Positions 11,922 through 24,460 of a DNA stretch of 64,000 nt are shown here, in pieces. Each line of letters begins with the position of its first letter. Position 1 is the first letter of the stretch. Source of the stretch: Limanda limanda (lineage: Eukaryota; Chordata; Actinopteri; Pleuronectiformes; Pleuronectidae); the NCBI RefSeq assembly GCF_963576545.1, contig NC_083648.1, positions 19,641,654-19,705,653 on the forward strand. Reading direction: 5' to 3'. The position numbers and the translations under genes were made by a program. The notes under the pieces are model-generated. The model saw nothing but the letters and a program-made list of their open reading frames with translations. It ran no database searches and had not been told where the DNA came from.

Positions 11922-11944
<23 letters not shown>
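11922..11944. repeat. (CT)n microsatellite
   Basis: Pure CT run followed by interrupted CT/CC-rich sequence. Confidence 0.9.
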
Positions 11945-11954
<10 letters not shown>

Positions 11955-13728
11955 CATTCCCTCCTGTCCTGTCCAGTCTGTACTGGATAAATGAAAGCCC
12001 ATCAAGAAGATATCAAGATAAACATAAAAGTAGTCTAAGGTTGACAAGAAAATAAGAGTCATCCATCAAAGGCCCTGGCTACTTACACAACATGTCAGAG
12101 GAATCCCTTGGTTCTCAACTCCCTGCCTGACTCGCTTTAATTCAGGACACTGGACCGGGTCGCCACATCAGACAGCCGGACAACGAGCTGCAGAGATCAA
12201 ATAAAAAAAGTATTCGACGTGTTGTTTTTATGAAACAAATTTAATCCGCCATGGGTCCAGGGGGTCATCACTCATTTCATTCTTTTTTAAGATAGATGTT
12301 AGACGAGAGTCTTCATCTTCATGTCTGACCTCTGGCTTTTTGACCGTCGTTCTTTCTCCAGGTTCCCCCTGACATCTCTGACGTCAGGTTTCATGCTATG
12401 CTAAATCATTTTTGTCCATTCCTTTGTCAGAGATAATGTAATGTTTATACAGTTTTGTCCTTCCTTGTAATGGACGCTACTGTCCTGATAAATGTTACGC
12501 CACTTAAACCTTGTCCATGATCTAATCTCAGTTTGTACCCTGGTGATAAATCATTTTTGGTAGCCACCCCTTGGTTCACTGCTACAGACTAAAAACATCT
12601 CCTGATACCGGACATGAAAAAGAGGACAGCTACACATTTTCCCACAAGTCAATTCAAGGTTAATGACAGAAATCAAATAATAGGGTAAGAGGGTTTTTAA
12701 GAGGGTTTGTACCTGTGAACTCAGTGGGATGTCAGGACATCTGCCATTAAACTGGTGTATGACTTTGCCCCAAGCATTGCAAAGTCACATTTATGAATTA
12801 TTTCTTGAAGTCAATACTTTATTATTGAGGATACGATCAGCAGGTAGCTCCAGTCAGTGGTGATGATCCTGATTAAATTAGATATCCGATGGAGCAGGTG
12901 AAGCACAGCAGTTTATGCAGCTGCAGCGCTCTGCTGCTGTGCTCTCACGAAACAAAAATAGTCTCCTCTGCATGGGGCTGTCCCCAGTTCCCAGGAAACG
13001 AATTACATCTGGCTGTGAATTAAAAATATATCCAAATGAATTTTTTTAGTGTGACCTAACGAAAAGTTTGTAAATTTGAGCAGACCTGCTCAGACAGAGG
13101 ATCCAAGCCCTGCAGACTTTCTGTCCCTTATCTATTTATTCCATAATTTAAAACGAGTTTGCAGCACTTCGAATCACAAAGCCGATAAAGATCTTTTCTC
13201 ATCTGAACCTGTGCCACAGACTGGCTGATGGTCATGCCTCCTCACCTCCCTCAATAATGTTTAATTTACTTTACTTTGTGCCGCCTGGAATTGACATCAC
13301 CACCTCTGGCCTCCAGAAGCACAACGTGCAGCAGTACAGGTCTCTCTCTGCCTGGCCAGGTCAATGGCCCATCCCTTCTCTCATTCACCCCTTAGATAAA
13401 AGAGTCCAAACAAGATTCCATTTCCACCAACTCCACCAAGCTATATCTCACACCAGTATCTCAGCGGTCACACATGACTTTTGTCCTTTTCGCACCCTTG
13501 TGCGAGAGCATAGATGCGAGAGCTTGTGCGATGTTGAATTTAGGCCAAAACCAAGCTGTAAATTATGTTGTTTCGAATTTGAATGTCGGGCCTTACGAAC
13601 ACTTGGACGAGAACACAGGAGCAGAATCTAGTCACTTTATTCGTCTTTTCAGTTTTCTTTTTTTTATGTTATAGTTGGACACAATTAGTAGCTTTCTGCT
13701 GTGTCACAATGCATGAGTTATACATACT

Positions 13729-14110
13729 TACTGGTGGAGGAAATATCCAGGTCTTTTCCTAAAGTAAAGAAGTAGCAATAGGACAGAATAAAAATACTCC
13801 ATCAGAAGTAAAACCTTAGTGTATTATATCATTGGGTTATTGTTGCATATGCAGTAATGTATGTGCAGCATTTTCATCCTGTAGCAGTTTAAAGTGGAGG
13901 TGCTTTCAACCACATTATAAACTTTTGGGATTTTTATTCAATAAAATAATAATAATAATATATTATTAACTGATCACACATTTGTATATAAAATCTTTTC
14001 CTGCAAAAAGACTAGTATCTACAGCTGTAAGATAAATGCAGAGGAGTGAAAAGCACAACATTTCCCCTGAGAAATGAAGCATGAAGAACATAAAATTGCT
14101 TTTAAAAAGT
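13729..14110. mobile_element. Degraded hAT-type MITE (same family as 45,149-46,151)
   Basis: It starts ACTGGTGGAGGAAATATCCA and carries AGTAAAGAAGTAGCAATA and AAAATACTCCATCAGAAGTA blocks, then further on ACAACATTTCCCCTGAGA. These are successive segments of a well-known fish hAT-derived repeat built on AGTAAAAGTA-type motifs. The better preserved copy upstream of the MPP gene has both ends. Here no target duplication was found. Confidence 0.55.
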
Positions 14111-17100
14111 GCAGTGCTGTGAAAAATTGAAGGAAAGGAATGAACAACAATAGCAAATATACTTGGAAATGTAAAATAGTCCTTAACAAGACTCCTCTAT
14201 CACCATCATCGACAAGTGCTTTACACAAAAAGTTGCATTCACCCATTCATACACACATTCATCTAGTGCTTCTATACACAATGCTTCTTCTGTCACACAC
14301 AATTCATAATCCACCTTCACAGCTGTCAAGGGCTTTTAGGATTTTAGTGTCTTGAACACTGACTATTCAAAATACCAATCAAAATACCAGTCAAACCAGA
14401 AATAAAGGGTCTGTATTTCCTTGAATAAAAATAGACACATGTTCTCAACTAAATGTGAGGACTCTACAGAATGAAGCCATGCATCTTCTGGTCCTGCAAT
14501 AACAATAATAACCTTGTTAAAACAAATGAATGGATTCAGTCAACAGAAACACTGGAGTGCTTCTACTTTGAAAGTGTTAGAAAAAAGGTTTTGTTATATT
14601 TGACAGACATTAAAACTGTGGTGAGGGATAATTTTCACTCTCTATCCTGCTGTTTACCGCACGTGGAGAAAATAGACCCCAACTCTCTGAAAGAGCTGAG
14701 TCATGCAGTCAGTGTGGCTGCTCTAACAAGACATTCAACACACAGCACTCTTCCCTCTGGATGCTTGAGTGGCGCCACTTGATCCGTGTCTGAGATGATG
14801 GAATTACTTATTATCATGTATTGTTGGGAATGAAAGTTGGAGACTCAACTGTTTAGCCTATTTGGGACTTGGGAGAAGTCCAGTGTTCTCAGGAGGGAGG
14901 TAAGGTATATATGACATGTCCAGAACATTAAATTAAAATCCCATCACTCTTCAAATTGACACCCAGCATTGTCTTTTCAGTTTCAATGTGAACCAGTTGC
15001 AGCCACACTGAAGCATTGTTCCTGGGACATTGGAAATTACCACCATTGCTGGAGCAGGAGCTGTATATCAGGATTTAAACTGCAGCACCAAGGATACCCT
15101 ATGCATGACATTTATTTCCTTGGCACCTATAATATCCTTTTCAATTCCTCTATGGAGCAATAGGTTTTAAAAATATCGTAGAGAACAAAAGTTTATGAGA
15201 AATGAAAGAGAAGGCCTCCTCTTTAATTGGACTGCCGGAGGTCATAGATCTTGTGACGGACAGGTCAGGATAATGAGCCCAAATACAAAGCAGACACAGA
15301 GCATCGTTATTCACATCGAGATCTTTTGGCAGTGGACAAAAGGCTTCTTGCCACAGGCAGGAGAGGATCTTGGCAGAGATACTTCTTCACCTTCTGACCT
15401 ATAGCTCTGTTCTACTCTCATCTGTACAGCGCTCCACTCCTCTAACCAATTCATAAGCACTTAACGTTATGTTGAAACACTTAGATCTGCCATCACAACA
15501 CACCCTGAGCCTCGATGATAATGAATCGCCTTCTGGTGATGCAGACCAGCAGTCCCGCTACTCCACGTCATGTGAAGATAACCTGGCTCGTTGCCGCGTT
15601 CTTCACCGGCCTGTCACACAGAGCTGTGGGAAAAGTCTGGAGGGATGGACAGGGTTCATGGGCTGAGAACATGCTCCAGTACAGCTCAGCTTCAATTCCA
15701 CCTCCACTCCTCCAGCTACAACCCCGATAATACTAAAACCACTGCGAGGGGCTACAGCCCCATTCATCACTGCCAGGGTGTAGACCCCAACCCATTAGTT
15801 AGGAGTCGTTCGTCCATCCACACCAATACTCACCACTGAGAACAACACAAGCCGCATGGTGGTCAAACCTCTGTGCTAGAGGGCATACAACCCGCAAACA
15901 TTGGTACAAAGTGGAAGATTTAACATGCCGCCTCTATTCTGCCCTGGAAAGACCTAGTTCTTGAGTCTTCATCACGATAAAATCGCTTTTCTAACACATT
16001 GTAGCCCCACCAGCTTCCGAGTCGCTCGACTACACCCTGCCAAGAGAAACAATTGATTATCGAGCGAGATGTGCACACATGTGTAATTAAATCCCCAACA
16101 TAATTGGTTAAGAGGGGAAGCTAATCAAGGCTAATTAATCAACCTTACCCTTATTTGTCTGTCTGGAACAAAAGCGTAGATCTTAGTGTCGCCCAGAGAG
16201 GGGGAGCAGGGGGATGAAAAAAAGGGAAAAAACCCTGTGGCACCCGCTTTTTCACTTAATATCAATTCAAGTTATTTTCTTCTCTTTTCTCCATAATTAA
16301 TTATCTCCAGTAAATTGGTTGGAAAAAAGGCTGGTGAGACTGAAACAGCGTGCAGGGATCATCCTGTGTGTTTGTGGGAGGAAGCTTGAAGTCTGTCAAC
16401 TGTAACTGCGCTGATTAAAACAAACCCAACCAATTAGGCTGAGGAAATTGACTCTGACACTGAAAACTGATCTGCTGGTATTATCTCATGTAATTCTGGT
16501 CACATTCATATACACAGGAGGTGGCACGAAGCAAACTTACAGCTCTGTGTGTGGAGCGCATCCATTTGTCTGCAGCCAATACCGCGTAGCGTGAGTGTTT
16601 ACCCAGGATGCAGTGCTTACCGACTAATAAACTCTCAAGTTAATCATCAGAAGAAAAAAGAAATCTCTGATATTAAACCATTTAGATGATGTAATGGGCC
16701 TGAGGCTGTGCATTGGCAAGTGAGTGAGTGTTTGTCAGTGTGTGTGTGTGTGGGGGGGGGTGTCTTTCTCTGCATAGAACAAGCAGCATGGCAGTAATAA
16801 GAGTGGATCACCTCACCACGCTTTTAGGGCTCAGAGTCCCACTGAGTGAGTTGGCTTCCGCATTTGCAGTGAAGAAGAAATTAATGAATGGCAACAATTA
16901 ATTATTTGACTGTTTCAGAGGGAAACACAATTGGGTGCCAAAATCTGGGCGTCTAAAGTATGTGGGATTTGACAGGTTGCTAGTTCAGTCTTGGAGGGAT
17001 CTGAGCAGTCAAAAGAGTTGCTCTTTAAAAGAAAATCACGTCTCTTTGCTTGCGGTTGAACTTGGGAAAAGCTTCTCTTTCCAAGCGGCAGCAGAGGCAT

Positions 17101-19608
17101 CAGCCAATCAAATTGTGTGTAAACAAATAACTAAGCACTGGTGCCAGCGAATCCAATCATACTGTTCCCAGTCTGACCAGTTTCTTTTATCGCACATAAG
17201 TTTTTCCACACAAAACACAAACAGTGATATTCTTTGACTGTTGGCACCAGCAGGCCCGATAACTGTGACTCCGATGGAATCCTCACTGTCACAGTGTCCA
17301 ATGATTGACATTTTCTACACAACTGCAACCGAAAATGGTTTTGTAGAAAAGGTAATTGTGACCAGTTTTGCTTTTTTGATTCATATGAAGATATCTTACT
17401 GACTAAAAGTTACAGTTTTGAGAGATGCATGTTGATGCTGGAGACATTTGCAGAGGACTTGTTTTCTGTCAGGATCTCCATTTCAAGTGCCTACAGCATT
17501 ATCAAGCTGTATGGTTGTGTTTAGATTATTTACATCATGGCCTGGTTTAGTGCAAAAAAGTGACTTTAAACTTTAGATTAAATGTTTATTTACATTTAAC
17601 CAAGTCCACAATCTTGTCCAAACCGAAATGGCTTTGTTCCACCCCATCCACCTCCTGTCGACTTCGCCTCCACTGATGCATTCAAAATAAGATTGCCTCT
17701 GAGCATAATCTCGCCAGAGTTTACATTTGTTGTTGCAGTTAAGTTGTGTATAAATGTAATTTCTCTGGGACAGGACTGGAATTGTTGCGTGCCCACCAAG
17801 GATAAATTACATTTTAAATGAGGTACAAGGATACAAGACAGCTGTAGTGAGAGATTGCTTCTATTGGCTCGATTTGGGTTTGCTCACACTTTACAAACAG
17901 TCTACACAGGCAGGTTTCTCCAATAAACCACTCTCTGGATCTTTCGCGTTTCAATCTCCAAGCCACGATAAGCTGTAATTAGAAACAAGCAGTGTTCCTG
18001 TGTGGTGTTTAAAAACAATCCCAGGTATTAGGCGACTATGTGGGCAGAGAGAAAAAGACGTTGAGGGTTTTCACTTGCTTAAAAGCGTCTGATATGTGTA
18101 CACCACTTCACAAACTGCAGTGGAGGCACCTGCATGGGTATCATCCCCCTGTGAAGTAGAGAAATTGTTGAGTCGTTATAAAGCTGTTTATTAAGAAGCT
18201 GCAGTGTCAGTTTGGTCAATATTTGGTCATTATGCTCAACTGATGGAGTAAAACAGGCTAGTGGTAGATATAATCAAAAAACTCTGCTTGTAATGTCCTG
18301 CGATGATGAACATGCCCACAGCGCAGAACTGCCTGATATTATTACCCTGCAGGCTGCTTCATTAGAATAACCCCTGGGAAATCTGTGGTAATATTTTATA
18401 CATTGACAGAGATGCTTTCAGGCATGCACTGAATTCTACATATTTTCCTGAAACTTTCCAGAGGGGCTGAATGTGAGAACGCAGATGTCCAAGACAGTGG
18501 CTCCCAACATTTTCTGGAATTTTTCCTGCCAGCCCAATTAATGTGTCAAGAAAAGGTTAGAACGAATTCACTTCAGATACGGCCGGACAAGTGGCAGAAC
18601 ACGTGGTGGAGCTGAAATTAGAAGAAAGCAAATACACGCAGGAGAGGAAAATGTCAACTTGTAAAAACAAAGAGATTTGAGAGCTTTTGATAGAAAGGGC
18701 CAACGCCAGTGTTGATTTGATGTAAACAAAAACATGTGATGTCCACAGTGGAATTTATACACCATGTCCTGCCTCCTGCTCTGCAGAAACACCATCACTC
18801 ACCTGAATGTTCTGGATATTTTCCCCGTCTCTGTGAACGAGTCTGATCCAAACCCTCTGCTGCTACCTCTCATGTATCAAAGGCAAAGGTTTCTGAGTTT
18901 GATTCTCTGAGATCGGAGTTCATGTCTGAAAACGCCTTATGGCGACCATTGCTTGTTTAGTTCCATTTAAACTGCACTGAGGGATCATTTGAGTAATTTC
19001 TACAGAATATAATAATTTTCACTTATTCATCTTATCTAATTTTATATTTACAATGCATCTCAGTAAATGTAATGTGAAAAGAGAACTTTGACCTTTATAA
19101 TCCTTCAGGTTATCATGTTCTGGCCCTTTATTATTTTATTCGCAGTGGGAAAAAAACGAAACAGACTTAACATAATCTGCTCTGCATGAAAACAACTGTG
19201 ATGGAATTTTTTGTATTTAGATATGTGCAATGAAACATGAAATGAAGCTCTTGCTAGAATCTGTCAGTGATGATAGCAGGTTGCCCCCAGCCGCAGCTGG
19301 GTAAGAATTAAACTCCAGAATGATAATTGTATTGCTGTGTCCTGTATGAAAATATTCCATTACACAACACACATACTTAGTGACTACATGGTGAATGTAT
19401 ATGGTGGAGCGCTGAGCAGCTAAAGAGCAAGATGCTTTTGGCATAGGTTGTTGTTTAGAAAAGAGCGAATATTAAACCTATACATTTATCATGTGGACAC
19501 AAACTGTAAACCACGTAAGCCACTGTTTGCTGACATGTTCACAACTTATATAAACATAGTGTTTACAATTTGCTGAAGCACCCTCAAGTGGCCGAAAAGA
19601 TCAATTGA
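14111..19608. other. Gene-free interval, possible conserved non-coding DNA
   Basis: No exon of a known gene recognised. There is a short GT/G run near 16,737-16,760. The stretch 15,960-16,340 is notable for several TAATTA/AATTAAT homeodomain-type cores in otherwise non-repetitive sequence (see findings). The longest open frame (14,471-14,782) resembles no protein known to me. Confidence 0.45.
18548..18945. repeat. Dispersed repeat family D, copy 2
   Basis: This is the longest of three copies of family D. It shares GCTTTTG-ATA and GGGC-AACGCC-GTGTTGAT blocks with copy 1 and, reversed, with copy 3. It ends with a GTTCATGTCTGAAAACGCC block frequent in fish genomes. Its ends are not defined. Confidence 0.45.
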
Positions 19609-19850
19609 TGCATCCATCCATTATCTACAGTGCTTATCCTGCAAGGGTCGCAGGGGGGACGGAGCCAATAAAAGCGAACATTGGGGCGAGAGGCGGGGTG
19701 CAGAGCCAGCCAATCACAGGGCTCATTCATACTCACATTTACACCTATGAAACAAACACATCCAGCAAACTCTATATAGAAAGGTCCCAGGATTTGAATC
19801 AAGACAGTGTGACAGTGCTAACCACTGATGCACCGTGCCATGCTCAGTTC
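19609..19850 (+). repeat. Dispersed repeat family A, copy 2
   Basis: It runs from the ATCCATCCATTATCTACAG start through TGCTTATCCTGCAAGGGTCG, GGGGCGAGAGGCGGGGTGCA and CATTTACACCTATGAAACAA, to an end reading GACAGTGCTAACCACTGATG. This is the canonical order of the teleost repeat, with some internal loss. Confidence 0.75.
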
Positions 19851-20049
19851 ACCTCTCGATCACAGAGAACACTCTGCATGAACTCTGTTGTTTATGTATA
19901 TAATTTACATTTCCTCATTTTTGTGTTTTTTTTGTATTCGTAAATATTTGTATTACTTGTACAGTGTGATACCTTGAAGCTATAACACAGGAATTTACCA
20001 GTTGGGGATACATACAGTAAAGTCAGCCCATACCAAAACTAACAACCTC

Positions 20050-20156
20050 CCACCATCCACCCACCCATCCATCCATCCACCCATCCCTCAATCCATCCAT
20101 CAGTCCATCCACCCATCCATCCATCCATCCACCCAGTCCATCCCCCTATCCATCCA
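20050..20156. repeat. CCAT/CCAC-type minisatellite
   Basis: A run of CATCCATC and CACCCATC tetranucleotides with occasional AGTC interruptions, about 105 bp long. Confidence 0.9.
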
Positions 20157-21509
20157 ATTGATGTTCCATATTTGTGCACCTTCTCATTACCTTATGCATT
20201 TACTTGATTCCCATCTGACTCTCAATCACATCTATGTTATAGCTGTACCACAATGATCATATCAAAATGCATTACCTAGAGATCTAATCAATGTTTGCAT
20301 TCAAACACTCTTACTCCCTATTCAGACGTGTTCTTCTCAACAACTGACATCCCTATATGTGAATGTGCATTTATTTTTAACTGTATTGATGTGTAAGAGG
20401 CAGAGAGACACAGGAGCGGCGTCAGTGTAGAACCAGGATTGTCTTCCATGGGCGGCCTGCGCTGACAGGATTAATTATAATGAGGACCAGTAGGGATAAG
20501 TTAGAGAGGTGGACAGAGTAACTCACTCCTCACGGCGATGCCCTTTTTATTTATTCAGCTCCACAGTGGTGAGGCTGAGCAGACGAGCTGGGTTCTGTTC
20601 CTCAGGGCTGTCAGTAAAGCATGAAGGGTCTTTGGAGGGTAAGGTGGGGAAACGGGGGGGGGTTCCTGGGATTTAGACATTCTCTGGTTGATGTCTACGT
20701 CAGTGTGGCAGGGAAGATTGTGACTTTTTTTTTGAAAAACATGTGCTGCAGTCCATATGTTTGAGGGATCTACTTGAGTCCCAAATTCCCATATGTTGTT
20801 ATTGATACTTCTATCGAATGGACACACAACACTGGAGGATCCTACAACCGCAGCCAGCGCATGATAGCATCTTGAGTAAGTGCTGCAACCGAGCAGCCGA
20901 AGCGTATTTTTTTATGTGTTATGTGTTTTGCTCTGAAGCCATAAGGCAGATTTAGAAGGGCATCAATTCTGGGGTTTACCTTGAGGCCCCTGGCTCTGTT
21001 CTTTTGTGTTTGGTACATGCGACAAATACAGAGTTATCAGTGGCTGCCATTGGCTGCCGGGCCAGATTTACGGCATTATTTACCCCCCACCGCTTTTCAA
21101 GAGACAGGGACATTGATGATTCGATCACCTCATCAAAATGGATTATGGGGTGAAATTACACTGAAGAAAGAAAAATTCCTATTCAGCTGTTTACAGACAG
21201 GCGGCCTCCACATCTTAGGCTGCAGGAAGGTGATGTAGTGCACAGCAGAGAGGGATGTGCTCAACAAGGGAGAATAAGGAAAAGAAAGCACACCTTCTTC
21301 ACCCCTCCCTCCTTCCTCCTCCTCACCGTTCACATGTGCACATTTGTTCTGCAGGGCTTCGAGCTGAGGGGCGGAATCAATACTTCATTTAGTTCAGCCA
21401 TCGTACTTATTGCAAACTTCATTTGATAATCAATGTATCATTACCACAATACAACTGAATCATCCTGAATTACTCCTGGTATATAAGAACACAGATTTTT
21501 CACCTCAGG
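20157..21509. other. Gene-free stretch
   Basis: No coding or repeat signal recognised beyond a G-run at about 20,655-20,665. Confidence 0.45.
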
Positions 21510-22001
21510 TTCAAGGTTTGTTCTTTAGTATTTATCTCCCTCCCAGTCTCCCCCTGACATCTAAGATAGATGACATACGCTCCTCATTTTCCAATACACC
21601 TTCTGTAACTACATTTCCATCAACTTCATCTTCATCCCCTTCGCCTTCCTCTTTCACACCCTTGTCTCCCGATCAAGTTCTTACTATGATCTGCTCCAGG
21701 CTCTGGTCATCTCACGCCTGGACTATTAAACTCCCTCCTGGCAGGTCTATCTGCTAGTGCCATCAGACCTCTGCAGCTCATCCAGAATGCAGCAACTCGA
21801 CTGGTCTTTAACCTAAGTTCATTCACACTCCTCCGCTCCTCTGCTCCCTTCACTGGTTACCAGTGGCTGCCCGCATCTGTTTCAAAACACTAGTTCTTGA
21901 GTACCGTGCTGCGAACGGATCGTACCCTTATTGTTGAATGCACTTATTTTAAGTCGCTTTGGATAAAAGCATCAGCTAAATGAAATGTAATGTAATGTAA
22001 A
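21510..22001 (+). mobile_element. Internally deleted L2-like LINE
   Basis: The 5' part encodes the linker between endonuclease and reverse transcriptase of a CR1/L2-type ORF2 (TSKIDDIRSSF, then FTPLSPDQVL). From about 21,685 the sequence jumps, in another frame, to the reverse transcriptase C-terminus (YDLLQALVISRLDY, then AIRPLQLIQNAATRLVFNL and a WLPA motif). It ends with the typical L2 tail, TCGCTTTGGATAAAAGC followed by repeated ATGTA units. The catalytic reverse transcriptase core is missing, and an in-frame TAA breaks the remaining part near 21,727. Confidence 0.75.
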
Positions 22002-22904
22002 GATAATATTTTGACTCACATTTCAAGTATATCAATGTGTTCACATGTCTTTGCAAAGTTCCTGCAACGTGTGATTGTGTCCAACATTTATGATTTGAGA
22101 CAGTATCTGACTTTTTAAAGCAGCTTTCAGACTCCCAGCCTCATTGTAAATAGAATACAGTAGGAAAAAGTGCAGAATGTGTGTGTGTGTTTGTGTGGAT
22201 GAGTGCAAGTGTTTTTGTGTAGAAGATATAAAGGATAGAGAGAAAAGGAAAGCAGAGACAGTATGGTTCTTGCATTCTGTTTTTGTTCTTGATATTTTCC
22301 TGTTGTGAACAGACCAGAACAATCTTCACCTACGTTGCTCACACATAAAAGGGAAACTCAGGAAAATGTCTTGAAAATCTACTGTCTTTTGAAAATCTAA
22401 AAAACTATAAATGAACATCCAGGCCTGCTAAAGTGCAAAGTGATCTTATGCAAACTCACCAACTCTATGCATTGTTCATGCGAGACCTTTATTAAGTATT
22501 TCACTGAACAGAGTATAGAAGAGTTTATCAGCACTTTAAAACTGAACTCGTAGTTTATGTGAAAATCTCTCCTCAGTGCTGCCAGTCACACAGACTGTAA
22601 CAACAGTCGCTGTAAAACAACAAAGCTCCCTCTCATTCACTGAGCTTCATTTTGTCCAGTCATGCTGATGTCAGTGGGGTCAAAGTTCAGGGACTGTCCC
22701 AGAAGTTGCTCCACGGAGTAATAAATGTTTTGTTGTTCCAATTAAGTGTTTCAATCAAACTGGCTTCATCTGTCTATTGTGGGGCAGGCCTGTAATTTGC
22801 CATCAGGGCTTCATGCTAATCCATCCCACTCTGAATGAGACTGCTGCTGCTGCAGCTTCAGACACATCACAATGAGTCAGCATTTATTGTTCTGTCAAAT
22901 GACC
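22002..22904. other. Gene-free stretch, possible conserved non-coding DNA
   Basis: No exon recognised. A short (GT)n lies near 22,180-22,196. The segment 22,660-22,880 is non-repetitive and of balanced composition, with an AATTAAGTG homeobox-like core (NK2-type) and ATTTGCAT-like context, so it is a candidate regulatory element by appearance only. Confidence 0.35.
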
Positions 22905-23616
<712 letters not shown>

Positions 23617-23929
23617 TGAGATATGGCTTAGCTCCTTTCTCATTTCTTCCACCTGTGGCCTTGGCTCAGCCGGTGTGAACGAGCGCGCTGGTTCTAATCC
23701 AAAGACACGTGTCTGCCACAGAGGCCAGCGAGTCTCACGGTGGACTGCTGTGTATGATCTATGCAGCCCGCTCTGTCTCCTGACTCGGTGACCCACGCCA
23801 ACTGCCATTACTTTTTAAAGACATATTCTCCCTCACAGATTTTTGTTTTGTTCATGAAATATAGTTTCACACACAAGGGGGCTGCTTCTCACAGTCCAAA
23901 GACGTGCAAATTAGGCTCAGGTTGATTAA

Positions 23930-24185
23930 ACCGTTTTCAGACATGTCCTGTGGAGGATCTCTGGAGAATTGGGTCTCCGCAGGTTGCCTCTTCCACATGC
24001 ACCACGCAGGAGGGGGTTCTCTGCTTGGACGCGTTACAACGCGTCCAATTCTCAGCAGGATTCTGGCAAGGGCTGGTGCAGCAGGCAGAGGCAGAATGCA
24101 ACGTAATATTTATCTGCAGAGATCACCTGATTTTGTTTGACAACAACAGCGTCGGCTCTTATGACCACAAACTCTATTGACTTCT
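23930..24185. repeat. Dispersed repeat family D, copy 3 (inverted), with an 11-bp-arm inverted repeat
   Basis: CAGCGTCGGCTCTTATGACC near 24,147 is the reverse complement form of the family D core. Within it, 24,025-24,048 is a perfect inverted repeat (arm TTGGACGCGTT, 2-nt spacer) holding two ACGCGT hexamers. Confidence 0.45.
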
Positions 24186-24316
24186 TCGTTGGTGTTTTCT
24201 GCGTGTGGCACAGATTTTTCAACCTGACATGTTTATTTTCTTTTTGTTTATTTCCTTTTTGTATCTCTTGTGTGTTAGAACAACCGCACCACTCGCTTGC
24301 GGTGAATCCTAGAGTC

Positions 24317-24460
24317 TCTTGATCGACTGTAGATGTGAATGTCAGACCGAATGATTGTCTGTCTCTGTATATTGGCCCTGTGATATGCTGGCTCCAACTC
24401 CCCCAAGACCATCCAAAGGTTAGGCTGTCGGTGGACTTTGGATGATGGATGGATGGACAA
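24317..24460 (-). repeat. Dispersed repeat family A, copy 3
   Basis: Reverse-oriented fragment with TGTCTGTCTCTGTATATTGG, GCTGGCTCCAACTCCCCCA and a GATGATGGATGGATGGA end. It corresponds to the CCATCCATCATC start of copies 2 and 5. Confidence 0.65.

Larger units (their letters stand above)
8899..13728. other. Gene-free stretch with small microsatellites
   Basis: No exons recognised. It holds an (AT)n run near 9,057-9,075, an (AC)n run at 9,262-9,284, a (CT)n run near 11,922-11,944 and one copy of dispersed family B. The rest is AT-rich single-copy-looking sequence without an assigned role. Confidence 0.5.

Noticed and set aside
14471..14782. 103-codon open frame
   Set aside because: No recognisable similarity, no splice or promoter context, and it starts with a low-complexity asparagine run; treated as chance.
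23655..23700. tRNA-like A box (TGGCTCAGCCGG) and B box (GGTTCTAATCC)
   Set aside because: The boxes are about 16 nt too close for a tRNA, the B box has a mismatch at the R position and no acceptor stem or SINE tail is visible.
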